Part shown: positions 1 through 7,900 of the stretch, piece by piece
How the letters are laid out: the number at the start of each line of letters is the position of its first letter
Numbering within the stretch: the stretch's first letter is position 1
Assembly: GCA_023431345.1 (NCBI GenBank)
Contig: JAEYWK010000088.1
Span: 1-33,634 of the forward strand
DNA length: 33,634 nucleotides
Reading direction: 5' to 3'
Source of the DNA: Pseudomonadota bacterium
GTDB taxonomy: Bacteria > Myxococcota_A > Polyangia > Polyangiales > Polyangiaceae
Notes under the pieces: model-generated
What the model was told of the DNA's origin: nothing
Database searches by the model: none
What the model saw: only the letters and a program-made list of their open reading frames with translations
Translations under genes and position numbers: made by a program

Positions 1-117
1 ATTGGCGGCTACTTCGGCCCGTCAAACGGTCCACCAGGACCGACTGTCGTCGGTCGCGGTCTTAACGATGTCCTCATCGCCACCCAAGCGATCCAAAACC
101 TGCAAAAAATGCGATGA
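1..117 (+). CDS. C-terminal fragment of an unidentified protein (truncated by window edge)
   Basis: Reading frame 1 is open from the window edge through 38 codons to a TGA at 115-117. The peptide is plausible protein (starts IGGYFGPSNGPPGPTV, ends with an amphipathic tail containing AIQNLQKMR) and the frame has no start inside the window. Third-position GC in this stretch is only about 58% by hand count, clearly lower than the neighbouring genes, so the gene may be atypical for this genome. It converges on cinA, with the hairpin at 154-192 between them. I do not recognise the family. The shortness of the visible piece keeps confidence modest. Confidence 0.4.
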   Translation: MGGYFGPSNGPPGPTVVGRGLNDVLIATQAIQNLQKMR

Positions 118-153
118 GTGCTCAGCGGCGCGAGCTGCCCCCACCAGGAAAGG

Positions 154-192
154 TCTAGAACGCCGAGCGGTCAAACCGTTCGGCGTTCTAGA
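154..192 (-). terminator. Long hairpin overlapping the cinA stop codon
   Basis: Two 17-nt arms (154-170 and 176-192) are inverted copies with a single G/T-type mismatch and a 5-nt loop TCAAA. The cinA stop codon (188-190) lies inside the right arm. On the minus strand the arm is followed by CCTTTCC rather than a true U-tract. This is therefore an intrinsic-terminator-like or mRNA 3'-end stabilising structure, probably serving the convergent genes on both sides. Confidence 0.6.
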
Positions 193-1414
193 GGCTGCGG
201 CGCAGCAGATCGAAGCCGGCGAACACGGCGCGGCGACGAACGTCGACGCGACTGCCGACGAACACTCGGTTGCGAAGCAGGGTGCCGGCGGGGCTCGCGA
301 GCGCCCAGTGCACGAGGCCGACCGGCTTCTGCGGGCTGCCGCCGTCGGGCCCGGCGACGCCCGTGAAGGCGAGCCCGAAATCGGCGCCGAAACGCGCGCG
401 CGCGCCCTCGGCCATGGCCCGCGCAACCTCGGCGCTCACGGCGCCGTGCTGGCTGATCAGCTCTGCGGGCACGCCGAGCAGGGCCGTCTTCGCGCTGTTG
501 GCGTAGGTGACGGCGCCGCCCAAGAAGTAGCGGCTGGACCCGGGCGCACGGGTCATGAGCTCCGCGCCCAAGCCGCCCGTGCACGACTCGGCCAGCGCCA
601 GCGTTTTGCCGCGCTCGGCCAGCATGTTGCCCAAGAAGTCCGGCAAGCTGCCGAAGCCTTCAGCGTAAACGTGGTCGCCGAGGCGCGCGCGCACGTCGTC
701 AGCGGCCACGCGCGCGCGAGCTTTGGCCTCGTCGAGCGCGGCGGCGCTGGCCAGCACCTTCACTTCGATCTCGGGCAAGCTCGCGCGGTAACCGAGGTAG
801 ACGCCGTACTGCGCTTCCACGCCGGCCAGCCGCTGGTTCACTTCCGACTCCGGCAAGCCGAAGGTGCGCAGCACGATTTGATGGCGCGCGCTCGTGACCA
901 GCGCCGCCAAGTCCGGCGCGACGTGGCCATCGAACATGGCCTTCATCTCGCTCGGCACGCCCGGCATGAAGTACGCGGGAGTGCGACCGAGGCTCACGCA
1001 AAAACCGGGCGCGGTGCCGTTTTCGTTGGGCAAAACGCGAGCGCCGACCGGAAAATCAGCCTGCTTCGCGTTCAGGTCGACCATTTCGGGGCGCCCGTAG
1101 CGAATGCAGCGCTGGCGGATGTGCTCCAGCGCGTCGGCGTCGCGGTACAGCTCGACCCCCGCCACGCGCGCTGCGCATTCGGTGGTGATGTCGTCCGTCG
1201 TCGGCCCGAGGCCGCCCGTGCACACCAGCACCCGGTGCTCAGCGCTCAGTCTGCGCAGGCTGGCTTCGATGCGCCCGCGATCGTCGTCGACGCAGTCGAT
1301 CGACGTCACCTCGAGCCCGATGCGGGTGAGCGCCTCCGCGAGCCAGGCCGCGTTGGTGTTGATGAGCTCGCCGCGCGTGAGCTCGGTCCCGATGCACAAG
1401 ACGCAAGCGGTCAT
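188..1414 (-). CDS. cinA: CinA family protein (NMN deamidase / molybdopterin-binding domain)
   Basis: This 408-aa protein has the two-domain layout of full-length CinA. The N-terminal MoCF/MoaB-like domain (about 1-170) begins ACVLCIGTELTRGE and carries the GGLGPTTDD loop. The C-terminal PncC-type domain (about 250-400) carries the ESCTGG motif with the catalytic-type serine, then GGAVTYAN and the AGPDGG loop. In the family the C-terminal domain deamidates nicotinamide mononucleotide to nicotinic acid mononucleotide (pyridine nucleotide recycling); the N-terminal domain can have ADP-ribose pyrophosphatase activity. The ATG at 1414 was chosen because homology begins there, although the frame is open further upstream. 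It starts 2 nt after the preceding stop codon, so it is the last gene of the ligA operon. Its stop is embedded in a hairpin. Confidence 0.93.
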   Translation of the reverse strand: MTACVLCIGTELTRGELINTNAAWLAEALTRIGLEVTSIDCVDDDRGRIEASLRRLSAEHRVLVCTGGLGPTTDDITTECAARVAGVELYRDADALEHIRQRCIRYGRPEMVDLNAKQADFPVGARVLPNENGTAPGFCVSLGRTPAYFMPGVPSEMKAMFDGHVAPDLAALVTSARHQIVLRTFGLPESEVNQRLAGVEAQYGVYLGYRASLPEIEVKVLASAAALDEAKARARVAADDVRARLGDHVYAEGFGSLPDFLGNMLAERGKTLALAESCTGGLGAELMTRAPGSSRYFLGGAVTYANSAKTALLGVPAELISQHGAVSAEVARAMAEGARARFGADFGLAFTGVAGPDGGSPQKPVGLVHWALASPAGTLLRNRVFVGSRVDVRRRAVFAGFDLLRRSL

Positions 1415-1416
1415 GC

Positions 1417-2283
1417 TCAAGGTGGATACGCGCAACGGAAGCCGATGTGGAGCGCTTTCTCGCTGCCCGCGAGCGCGGCCCAGCTCTTCAGCTCCGCGGC
1501 CGAGGTCGAGCGGAAGGAGCCGCCCCGCGCCGCGTAGCCGCCGTCGCTCTCGCGCGTCCACTCCGCGACGTTGCCCGCGAGATCGAGCACGCCTTCCGGT
1601 GAGGCGCCGTCGGGGCGCGACCCCACGAGCTCGGGCGCGCCGCTCGCCGCGCACGGCCCTGTTTCCAGCCCGAACGCGGCGCGGCGGCACACGAGCCCCG
1701 CGTTGCCCCACGGATAGCGTCGCGCGTCGCTGCCGGCAGCGGCCCAAACCCACTCCGCGCCCGTCGGCAGGCGGCCCCGCTGGCGCTTGCAGAAGGCGTC
1801 GGCCTCGCGCGGGCCGACGTTCGTGACCGGTAACCCAGGCTCCCCTTCCGCGACCGCGCAGGCGTCACAGTCGCGCCGGTAGCGCTCGCGCGTCACCTCG
1901 ACCAAGTCGAGCCGAAACGGCGCGACGCGCGTGCGCGGAAATCGCTCCGCGCCGCTTTGTCCGTCCCAATCCGCGGCGCCGATGAACAGGTCGCCGCCCG
2001 CGAGCGCTACGACGCCGAAGCGCGCGACGCACTGCCCGCTCGCGTCTCTGTTTTGCGTGGCAGCGCAGCTCCGAGCCGCGCCGTGGCACGCGCCGCCGGC
2101 GAGGCTCTGGCCCGCGCCGCAACAGCGCTCACCGGCGAGGCTCATGCCCTCGGGGCAGCGCGCGGGCGGCTGGCGCGCTTCGAGCGCGAGCCGCGCGACG
2201 CCCAGCGCGCCCAGCCCGAGCCCGGCCAGCAAGAGGCCGGCCCGGAGCAGCGGCTGCTGCCAGAAGGCCGCGAGGACAGGCAT
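1417..2283 (-). CDS. Membrane-anchored FGE-sulfatase (SUMF1-like) domain protein
   Basis: The 288-aa product has an N-terminal hydrophobic segment (about residues 11-30), then a cysteine-containing stretch (about 43-85), then a formylglycine-generating-enzyme fold. Visible fold motifs are LPVTNVGPREADAFCKRQ, RLPTGAEWVWAA, YPWGN, DLAGNVAEW, RGGSF and the terminal GFRCA. True FGEs use a cysteine pair just before the final GFR motif; I do not see such a pair here. This is more likely one of the many non-enzymatic or differently acting SUMF1-domain proteins abundant in myxobacteria. The domain probably faces the periplasm. The gene lies 8 nt downstream of ligA and 2 nt upstream of cinA, so the three are probably co-transcribed. 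Its role is unknown. Confidence 0.85.
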   Translation of the reverse strand: MPVLAAFWQQPLLRAGLLLAGLGLGALGVARLALEARQPPARCPEGMSLAGERCCGAGQSLAGGACHGAARSCAATQNRDASGQCVARFGVVALAGGDLFIGAADWDGQSGAERFPRTRVAPFRLDLVEVTRERYRRDCDACAVAEGEPGLPVTNVGPREADAFCKRQRGRLPTGAEWVWAAAGSDARRYPWGNAGLVCRRAAFGLETGPCAASGAPELVGSRPDGASPEGVLDLAGNVAEWTRESDGGYAARGGSFRSTSAAELKSWAALAGSEKALHIGFRCAYPP

Positions 2284-2291
2284 GCTCCTCG

Positions 2292-4325
2292 CTACGGCGC
2301 GGGCGCGGCGGCCGGCTCTTCTCCGCGAATGAGCGCCGCGAGCCCCGCCTCGTCGACGACGAGGGCGCCGAACTTGCGCGCTCCGTCGAGCTTGGCTTTG
2401 CCGACCTTCTCGCCGGCGACGAGGTACGTCGTGCCCTTCTTCACCTTGTCGTGCACCTCGCCGCCCGCGTCGCGAATCTCCTGGTGCACGTCTTCGCGCT
2501 TCTTCGACAGCACGCCCGTCACGCAGAAGCTCTTGCCGACCAGCGGGCCTTCGAGGTTCGACGCGCTCACGGGCTGGGGTCGCGAGACGTCGTGGGCCTT
2601 GAGCTTCTCGAGCAGCTTCCGCGACTCCTCCGCGAACAGGAACGCCACGACGGCATCCACCATCTTCGGACCGAAGCCGGAGATGGCGGCGACGTGCGCG
2701 CGCGCCTCCTCATCACTCCAGCGGAGCAGCGTCGACAAGTCGCGCGCCACCTCCGCCAGCTGCTTGGCCGCGACCTGGCCGACGTGGTCGATACCGAGGC
2801 CGGTCAGCAGTCGATCCAGCGTGCGCTCGCGCGAGCCTTGGATCGAGTTGACCACGTTTTCGGCGCTCTTTTTGCCCATGCGCTCGAGGGCCACCAGCTG
2901 CTCGACCGTCAAATCGTACAAATCAGCGACGTCGGTCACGAGCTTGCTGCTGACGAGCTGCGCGATCAGGCTCTCGCCCAGGTTGTCGACGTCCATCGCG
3001 AAGCGGCGCGAGTAGTGCAAGAGGGCCGCCTTCATGCGATCGGGGCAGCGCGTGTTCGGGCAGTACACCGCGACCTGCCCCTCGGCTTTCTCGACCGGCG
3101 TGCCGCAGCACGGGCAGGTGGTCGGCATCGCGAACGGCGGCTCGTCCGAGGTGCGCGCCGTGTGATCGACCGACACCACCTGCGGGATGATCTCGCCCGC
3201 CTTCTCGATCACGACGCGGTCGCCCTTGCGAATGCCCAGCGCCTCCACGATGTCCGCGTTGTGCAAGGAGGCGCGGCTCACGGTGGTCCCCGCCAGCTGC
3301 ACGGGCTCGAGGCTCGCGACCGGCGTCAACGTACCGGTGCGCCCGACCTGCACCGTGATCGCGACGACGCTGGTCGAAGCCCGCTCGGCCCCGAATTTGT
3401 AGGCGATCGCCCAGCGCGGGAACTTGGCGGTCGCGCCCAAGATGGCTTGCTGCGCGAAGGAGTCGACCTTCACGACGGCGCCGTCGGTCTCGTAAGGGTA
3501 ATCCTTGCGGGCCGCGTCGATGGCCGCGATCGCCTCCCAGACCTCTTCGAAGCTGTGACAGACGCGGTGCAGCCGGTGCGTCGGTAAGCCGAGCTGCGCC
3601 AGCGCGTCGAGCGCTCCCGAGTGCGTCTCGGCCAGCTCCGCGCCCTCCACCGCTTGCCACGCCATCACGCGCAGCGGCCGCTCGGCGACGACACGTGGAT
3701 CCAGCATGCGTAAGCTGCCGGAAGCGGCGTTGCGTGGGTTGGCGAACGGCGCTTCGCCGGCGGCGACGCGGGCCTGGTTGATGCGCGCCAGATCACGGCG
3801 AAAGATCACCACCTCCCCGCGCAAGGTGAGGTTCTTTCGGTACGAGATGGTGAGCGGCAGCGAGCGGATCGTGCGCAGGTTTTGCGTGATTTCCTCGCCG
3901 CTCTGCCCGTCACCGCGCGTCGAGCCCTGAAACAGCTTTCCGTCGCGGTAAAGGACCTCGATGCTGCCGCCGTCGAGCTTCGGCTCGACGCAGAAGGAGG
4001 GCGTCTGCGCCGCGGGCAAGCCCTGATGCACCCGGCGCACGAACTCGCGCAGATCGCCCTCACCGTAGGTGTTGTCGAGCGACATCATCGGCACGACGTG
4101 CGGCACCGTGCGCAGCTCGCCGCGCGGGGCGCCCCCCACGCGCTGAGTCGGCGAGTCGGGCGTCGACAGCTGCGGGTGCTTTCGCTCCAGCTCCCGCAGC
4201 TCGGCGTGGAGCGCGTCGTATTCGCGGTCGCTGATCTGCGGGTCGTCCAGCACGTAGTAACGGTGGTCGTGGGCTCGCACCTCTTCGACCAATTTACGGT
4301 GTCGCTCGAACTCGGCCTGCGCCAT
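2292..4325 (-). CDS. ligA: NAD-dependent DNA ligase LigA
   Basis: The product of 677 aa matches the usual LigA length. Domains in order: the Ia domain with HRYYVLDDPQISDREYD (about 20-37); the adenylation domain with EPKLDGG, giving the adenylated lysine at about 116; the OB fold; a Cys4 zinc finger (CPCCG then CPNTRCP); helix-hairpin-helix repeats; and a C-terminal BRCT domain (about 595-665) with LVGKSFCVTGVL. It seals nicks during replication and repair using NAD. The start at 4325 (MAQAEFERHRKL) is chosen by homology; the open frame continues upstream into the divergent promoter region without family similarity. It heads the ligA-SUMF1-cinA operon and diverges from the UbiA-family gene. 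Confidence 0.97.
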   Translation of the reverse strand: MAQAEFERHRKLVEEVRAHDHRYYVLDDPQISDREYDALHAELRELERKHPQLSTPDSPTQRVGGAPRGELRTVPHVVPMMSLDNTYGEGDLREFVRRVHQGLPAAQTPSFCVEPKLDGGSIEVLYRDGKLFQGSTRGDGQSGEEITQNLRTIRSLPLTISYRKNLTLRGEVVIFRRDLARINQARVAAGEAPFANPRNAASGSLRMLDPRVVAERPLRVMAWQAVEGAELAETHSGALDALAQLGLPTHRLHRVCHSFEEVWEAIAAIDAARKDYPYETDGAVVKVDSFAQQAILGATAKFPRWAIAYKFGAERASTSVVAITVQVGRTGTLTPVASLEPVQLAGTTVSRASLHNADIVEALGIRKGDRVVIEKAGEIIPQVVSVDHTARTSDEPPFAMPTTCPCCGTPVEKAEGQVAVYCPNTRCPDRMKAALLHYSRRFAMDVDNLGESLIAQLVSSKLVTDVADLYDLTVEQLVALERMGKKSAENVVNSIQGSRERTLDRLLTGLGIDHVGQVAAKQLAEVARDLSTLLRWSDEEARAHVAAISGFGPKMVDAVVAFLFAEESRKLLEKLKAHDVSRPQPVSASNLEGPLVGKSFCVTGVLSKKREDVHQEIRDAGGEVHDKVKKGTTYLVAGEKVGKAKLDGARKFGALVVDEAGLAALIRGEEPAAAPAP

Positions 4326-4410
4326 CGGCGCGCAGGATAGCCGAAGCTGCCCGCGCGGCCCTCGGCTCCTTTTCGCATGCGAGACGTTGTCAGGAGCGCG
4401 GTCCGGAGTA

Positions 4411-5451
4411 ATGTCCGCGCGCCCAATGCCCGCGCCCCAGGATCCCGGACCCGCCTCCGAGCCCGAGCCCGACTCGGAGCTGCGGCTCGCGGCCGATCCG
4501 CCGTCTTCGCGACCACCGAGCAGCAGCGCTCCGCCCGCGCAAGGTAGCGGCCTGCTGTGGCGGGTTGGCGGCGTGATCCGCACGGTGCGCCCGCACCAAT
4601 GGGTGAAGAACGTCTTCGTCTTGGCGCCGATCGTCTTCGCCAAAGAGATGTTCGACGCGGAGCTGCTTCGGAACGCGACCTCGGCGTTCTTCGTGTTCTG
4701 CCTGCTGGCGGGCGCCGTCTACGCCATGAACGACTTGGCGGACATCGAGGCCGACCGCAAGCATCCGGTGAAGCGGCTGCGGCCGATCGCGTCGGGCCGC
4801 GTGCCGCGATCCGTAGCGCAGGTCCTGGCGGGCGTGCTGGTGCTGGGCTCGCTCGCGTGGGCGTACTGGCTGCAGCCGGCGTTCGCGCTGGTCGCGGCCG
4901 TGTATTTCGCGCAAAACGTCGCCTACAGCTTCAAGCTCAAGCACGTCGCCTACCTCGACGTCGGCTTCATCGCCGCCGGCTTCGTGCTGCGCGTGATGGG
5001 CGGCGGCTACGCGACGAAGACGCCGGTCTCGAGCTACCTGCTGGTGTGCACGGCGCTGCTCGCGCTGTTCTTGGGCTTTGGCAAGCGCCGTCACGAGCTC
5101 TCGGCCGCGGCTGGCAAGGCGTCGCTGCAGCGCGCGGCGCTCGAGCAGTACACCAAGCGCGGTCTCGACGTGGCGCTGGCGGCGACGGGCATCGCGACGG
5201 TGGCTACCTACGTGGTCTACACGCTCGACCCGCGCACGGAGGCGTTCTTCGGCAGCAGCAACCTCTGGCCCAGCTCGCTGTTCGTGATGCTGGGCGTCGC
5301 TCGCTTCTTGCACTTGGTGAAGAGCCGACCCAAGTCCGAGAGCCCGACCCAAGAAATGCTCCACGACGGGCCGTTCGTCGCCATCGTGCTGCTCTGGGTG
5401 GTGCTCGTGCTGTGGGTCGTCTATCGCCTGCAGCCCGGCCAAGCCAGCTAG
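4411..5451 (+). CDS. UbiA-superfamily protein, probable polyprenyl-phosphate phosphoribosyltransferase (DPPR-synthase-like)
   Basis: A 346-aa polytopic membrane protein. After a proline/serine-rich 45-residue N-terminus comes RTVRPHQWVKNVFVLAPI and the signature NDLADIEADRKHPVKR followed by RPIASG. This is the Asp-rich first motif in the form typical of decaprenyl-phosphate phosphoribosyltransferase (Mycobacterium Rv3806c type) rather than of UbiA proper. A second conserved stretch, YLDVGFIAAGFVLRVMGGG, follows. The family transfers phosphoribose from PRPP to a polyprenyl phosphate, the first step towards lipid-linked arabinose or ribose donors. About eight or nine hydrophobic segments are visible. 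The ATG at 4411 is chosen; a TTG at 4387 and an ATG at 4426 are alternatives. It diverges from ligA, and its stop overlaps that of the next, convergent gene by 4 nt. Confidence 0.85.
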   Translation: MSARPMPAPQDPGPASEPEPDSELRLAADPPSSRPPSSSAPPAQGSGLLWRVGGVIRTVRPHQWVKNVFVLAPIVFAKEMFDAELLRNATSAFFVFCLLAGAVYAMNDLADIEADRKHPVKRLRPIASGRVPRSVAQVLAGVLVLGSLAWAYWLQPAFALVAAVYFAQNVAYSFKLKHVAYLDVGFIAAGFVLRVMGGGYATKTPVSSYLLVCTALLALFLGFGKRRHELSAAAGKASLQRAALEQYTKRGLDVALAATGIATVATYVVYTLDPRTEAFFGSSNLWPSSLFVMLGVARFLHLVKSRPKSESPTQEMLHDGPFVAIVLLWVVLVLWVVYRLQPGQAS

Positions 5452-5903
5452 CCGTCTCGCGAGATCCCGCCGCGCGCGTTGCCGATGAAGAGTCCGCCCG
5501 ACAGCGGAGCGTCCTCGGCGGCGTCCCAGAGCGTGATGTCGCCGAAGAGGTCGCGCGTGGTGATGGTGGCGACGGGTCGGGCGCGGTCGAAGCACTCCTC
5601 CACCAGCTCCTCGCCGCGCTCACGCGCGTGGCGGCCCAGCACCCAGACCGGCCAAGTCGGCAGGCGATCTTCGAACAGCGCGCCCACGACCTCTTCGAAC
5701 CCCAGATCTTCGACGCGAGCTATCTCGTAGACTTTCAAGTCCGTCTCGCGGTCCCAATCCAGGAGCTGGAAGACGCATGCCTGTAGCCAGTCCGAATGAG
5801 CCAAGAAGCCGCGCACCGGGCCGTCGTAGTACTGCGTCGCGATCGCCTTTCGAAAAGGCGACCGGAGGTGTCGCAGGCTGGGAGGGGGGTGGTCGGTCTT
5901 CAT
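5448..5903 (-). CDS. Uncharacterised cytosolic protein
   Basis: A 151-aa protein I do not recognise. It has no signal peptide or membrane segment. It reads as a compact acidic domain (FLAHSDWLQACVFQLLDW, VYEIARVEDLGFEEVVGALF, then VATITTRDLFGDITLWDAAE), with realistic composition and the GC3 pattern expected here. It converges on the UbiA-family gene with 4 nt of stop-codon overlap, which is typical of genuine gene pairs in this window. The ATG at 5903 is used; a GTG at 5924 would add seven residues. Neither has a convincing Shine-Dalgarno sequence. No function can be assigned. Confidence 0.7.
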   Translation of the reverse strand: MKTDHPPPSLRHLRSPFRKAIATQYYDGPVRGFLAHSDWLQACVFQLLDWDRETDLKVYEIARVEDLGFEEVVGALFEDRLPTWPVWVLGRHARERGEELVEECFDRARPVATITTRDLFGDITLWDAAEDAPLSGGLFIGNARGGISRDG

Positions 5904-6276
5904 GCTCAGGACGGCACGCCACACGCCTTGAGCGAGCTCACCGGTAGGTGCGCTTCGAACGCTAGACTAATAGTTTGAGTGCAATCGAGAGCGCGGCAAG
6001 GTGCGCGATTGTGCGTCCAACCCAATAACGGCGCGCCGCCCTCCTCCTTAAGCCTACAAGCCCTTTCCTGGTGGGCAGCATGCGCCGCTCCCCCTCGCCT
6101 GTAGTGACGGCGAGGTCCTCCCCCCACGCGTCGGCGCTGTTCGGCGCTAGCTGGTGAAGTTCGTTGCCCCAGCAATCGCTTGTCGCTCCCGGGCGCGTCT
6201 GACGGCGCCGAATGGGCGTCGGAGCCTCACGCGCATTTGTTGACGCGGCACGACAAGCGAAGGCAAACAGGCGTCA
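5904..6276. other. 373-nt intergenic region with a short hairpin and no supported gene
   Basis: No reading frame here has protein-like composition on either strand. Visible elements are a 7-bp hairpin at 6093-6115 with a 9-nt loop, an AAGGAGGAG word on the minus strand (6041-6049) not followed by a start codon, and a TTGACG hexamer at 6240-6245 upstream of the CPBP gene without a clear -10. The first half is less GC-rich than its surroundings. It could hold promoters for both flanking divergent genes or a small RNA, but nothing proves this. Confidence 0.5.
6093..6115. repeat. Small inverted repeat in intergenic region
   Basis: CCTCGCC at 6093-6099 and GGCGAGG at 6109-6115 form a perfect 7-bp stem with loop TGTAGTGAC. 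No T-tract follows on either strand, so it is not a standard intrinsic terminator. Confidence 0.45.
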
Positions 6277-7008
6277 GTGAGCGCCGCATCTCAGGAAGAG
6301 ACCGAGCGTTACCTCCGCGAAGGTAGCGGCCCCCTCGCCGATCTCGCGCTCACCCTGCCCCTCTTCGTCGTTTACCACCTCGGCGTGGTCTGGATGGACG
6401 TACAGAACGCGGCCGACATCGTGACCCGCGAGCTGAAGGCCCTGGCCAGCTCCAGCTTGCCTGCGTATTCGGCGCTGACGCTGGCCATCGGCGTGGTTTT
6501 CGCGTCGGTGCTGCTGGTGTTGGGGCGCGGCCACACCCTTCGCTGGCAACGCTTCGCGCTCATCGCGGCAGAGGGCGTCCTGTACGCGGTCGCGATGCGG
6601 CTGGTCGCCAGCTACGTGGTGGGCAAGGTGACGCTGGACGCGGGGCTCGCGGCCACGTCGGAGCTCAGCTTTTTCACCGCGATCGTGCTCTCGATCGGCG
6701 CGGGCTTGTACGAAGAAATCGCGTTTCGCGTGGGGCTGTACGGCCTGGGTCGCAAGCTGCTGCTGGCGATGATGCCGGAGGCGCTCCCCGGGCAGCGCTG
6801 GTTGGCGTCGCTCGGCTGGGCGGTGCTGACGGCGGCGCTGTTCAGTGGTTGGCACTACTTCGGCCAATTCGGCGAGCCGTTCGAGCTGCGCTCGTTCCTG
6901 TTCCGCTGGGTGTGCGGCCTCGTTTTCACGCTGATTTATGCCTTTCGCGGCTTCGCGCCCGTCGTCTGGACTCACGCCCTCTACGACATTTGGGTGATGG
7001 CGTTCTAA
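6277..7008 (+). CDS. CPBP-family intramembrane metalloprotease (CAAX protease / Abi family)
   Basis: A 243-aa integral membrane protein with about six to seven hydrophobic segments and the three motifs of the CPBP family: EEIAFRVGLY (the EExxxR motif, about residues 149-158), FSGWHYFG (the FxxxH motif) and a final WTHALYD with a conserved histidine. Homologues are intramembrane glutamate/metal-type proteases, some cleaving prenylated proteins or membrane-bound anti-sigma factors. The substrate cannot be told from sequence here. The GTG at 6277 is taken as start; no strong Shine-Dalgarno sequence is visible. The stop overlaps the convergent tlyA stop by 4 nt. It is apparently monocistronic. 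Confidence 0.9.
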   Translation: MSAASQEETERYLREGSGPLADLALTLPLFVVYHLGVVWMDVQNAADIVTRELKALASSSLPAYSALTLAIGVVFASVLLVLGRGHTLRWQRFALIAAEGVLYAVAMRLVASYVVGKVTLDAGLAATSELSFFTAIVLSIGAGLYEEIAFRVGLYGLGRKLLLAMMPEALPGQRWLASLGWAVLTAALFSGWHYFGQFGEPFELRSFLFRWVCGLVFTLIYAFRGFAPVVWTHALYDIWVMAF

Positions 7009-7751
7009 GGGCCCGTGCGCGCGGCGAGGACGAAGTGCTCGACGTTGCCTTGCGGCCCGGGGACGCGGCACGGCGCGTCGGCGAGCAGCGTGAAGCCGGC
7101 GCTCGCGACGTCCGCCAGCGCGTCCGCGACGGCCGCGCCGCGCAGCGCCGGATCGCTGATCACGCCGCGGGAGCGCGTCGCCTCCTCGCGGCCCACCTCG
7201 AACTGCGGCTTGATCAGCGCCAGCAGTCGCGCGCCAGGCGGCAGGAAGCCGGCGATGGCGGGCAGCAGCTTGTCGAGGCTGATGAACGAGGCGTCGACGA
7301 CGCAGAGCTGGATTGGCTCGGGGAAGCTGCTGGGTTCGAGGGTCCTGGCGTTCGTCCGATCCATGACCGCGACGCGCGCGTCGCGGCGCAGCTTTTCCGC
7401 GAGCTGCCCATGACCGACGTCGACCGCGTAGACCTTGGCCGCGCCGTGCTGCAGCAGGCAGTCCGTGAAGCCGCCGGTGGAGGCCCCCACGTCGACCGCC
7501 ACCACGCCCGTGACGTCGACTGCCAGGTCTTTCAAGGCGCCCTCCAGCTTGCGCCCGCCACGCGAGCAGTAGCGCTCGAGCTCGGTCACCCGTAGCTCCG
7601 CGTCTTCCGCGACCAGCTCACCGGCTTTCTCGATGCGGCGCGTGTCCAAGAACACCTGTCCCGCCAGGATGCGCGCCTGAGCGCGCGTTCGGCTCTCCAC
7701 GAGGCCCAGCTCCACAAGTCGAATGTCTGCGCGAGTTTTCTTCACGGCCAC
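7005..7751 (-). CDS. tlyA: TlyA-family rRNA (cytidine-2'-O)-methyltransferase
   Basis: A 248-aa protein with an N-terminal S4 RNA-binding domain (RADIRLVELGLVESRTRAQA, about 6-65) and a C-terminal FtsJ/RrmJ-type methyltransferase domain. The latter shows SRGGRKLEGAL, the SAM loop VDVGASTGGFTDCLLQ, VVDASFISL and LIKPQFEVGR. Family members methylate ribose 2'-OH in 16S and 23S rRNA, and loss causes capreomycin resistance in mycobacteria; the old name haemolysin is misleading. The GTG at 7751 (VAVKKTRADIR) is the chosen start because S4 homology begins there; the frame extends to an ATG at 7847 with non-conserved sequence. It is convergent with the CPBP protease gene. Confidence 0.93.
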   Translation of the reverse strand: MAVKKTRADIRLVELGLVESRTRAQARILAGQVFLDTRRIEKAGELVAEDAELRVTELERYCSRGGRKLEGALKDLAVDVTGVVAVDVGASTGGFTDCLLQHGAAKVYAVDVGHGQLAEKLRRDARVAVMDRTNARTLEPSSFPEPIQLCVVDASFISLDKLLPAIAGFLPPGARLLALIKPQFEVGREEATRSRGVISDPALRGAAVADALADVASAGFTLLADAPCRVPGPQGNVEHFVLAARTGP

Positions 7752-7900
7752 GGAGTCGGTGTAACGCGCTGCGTCGTCACGATGTTGCGTTCGGAGGGGA
7801 AGGCGAGGGAGGATGCCCCGCGTATTGGGAGCCGGCTCGCGCTGCAAAAGTAACAGCTTGCGAGGGTCGGTGCTTACAAGACCCCCTTTGGAGGACTTCG

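Noticed and set aside
2..1537. 511-codon plus-strand frame opposite cinA
   Set aside because: It is antisense to recognisable CinA motifs and has low-complexity Ala/Arg/Gly composition. It also conflicts with the frame-1 fragment at 1-117.
1417..2283. Functional formylglycine-generating enzyme (sulfatase activator)
   Set aside because: The cysteine pair needed near the C-terminus is not seen and no sulfatase gene is nearby.
4390..5595. 401-codon minus-strand frame opposite the UbiA-family gene
   Set aside because: It is an Arg/His/Gln-rich shadow of a clear membrane-protein gene.
134..6081. A shared 14-nt word (CCCACCAGGAAAGG) at about 140-153 and, inverted, at about 6061-6078
   Set aside because: A 14-nt match between two places in 33 kb is expected by chance, and flanking similarity does not extend convincingly.
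5906..6175. 89-codon minus-strand frame in the intergenic region
   Set aside because: Its composition is basic and low-complexity, it shows no family features, and the strong purine word nearby is not placed before its start.
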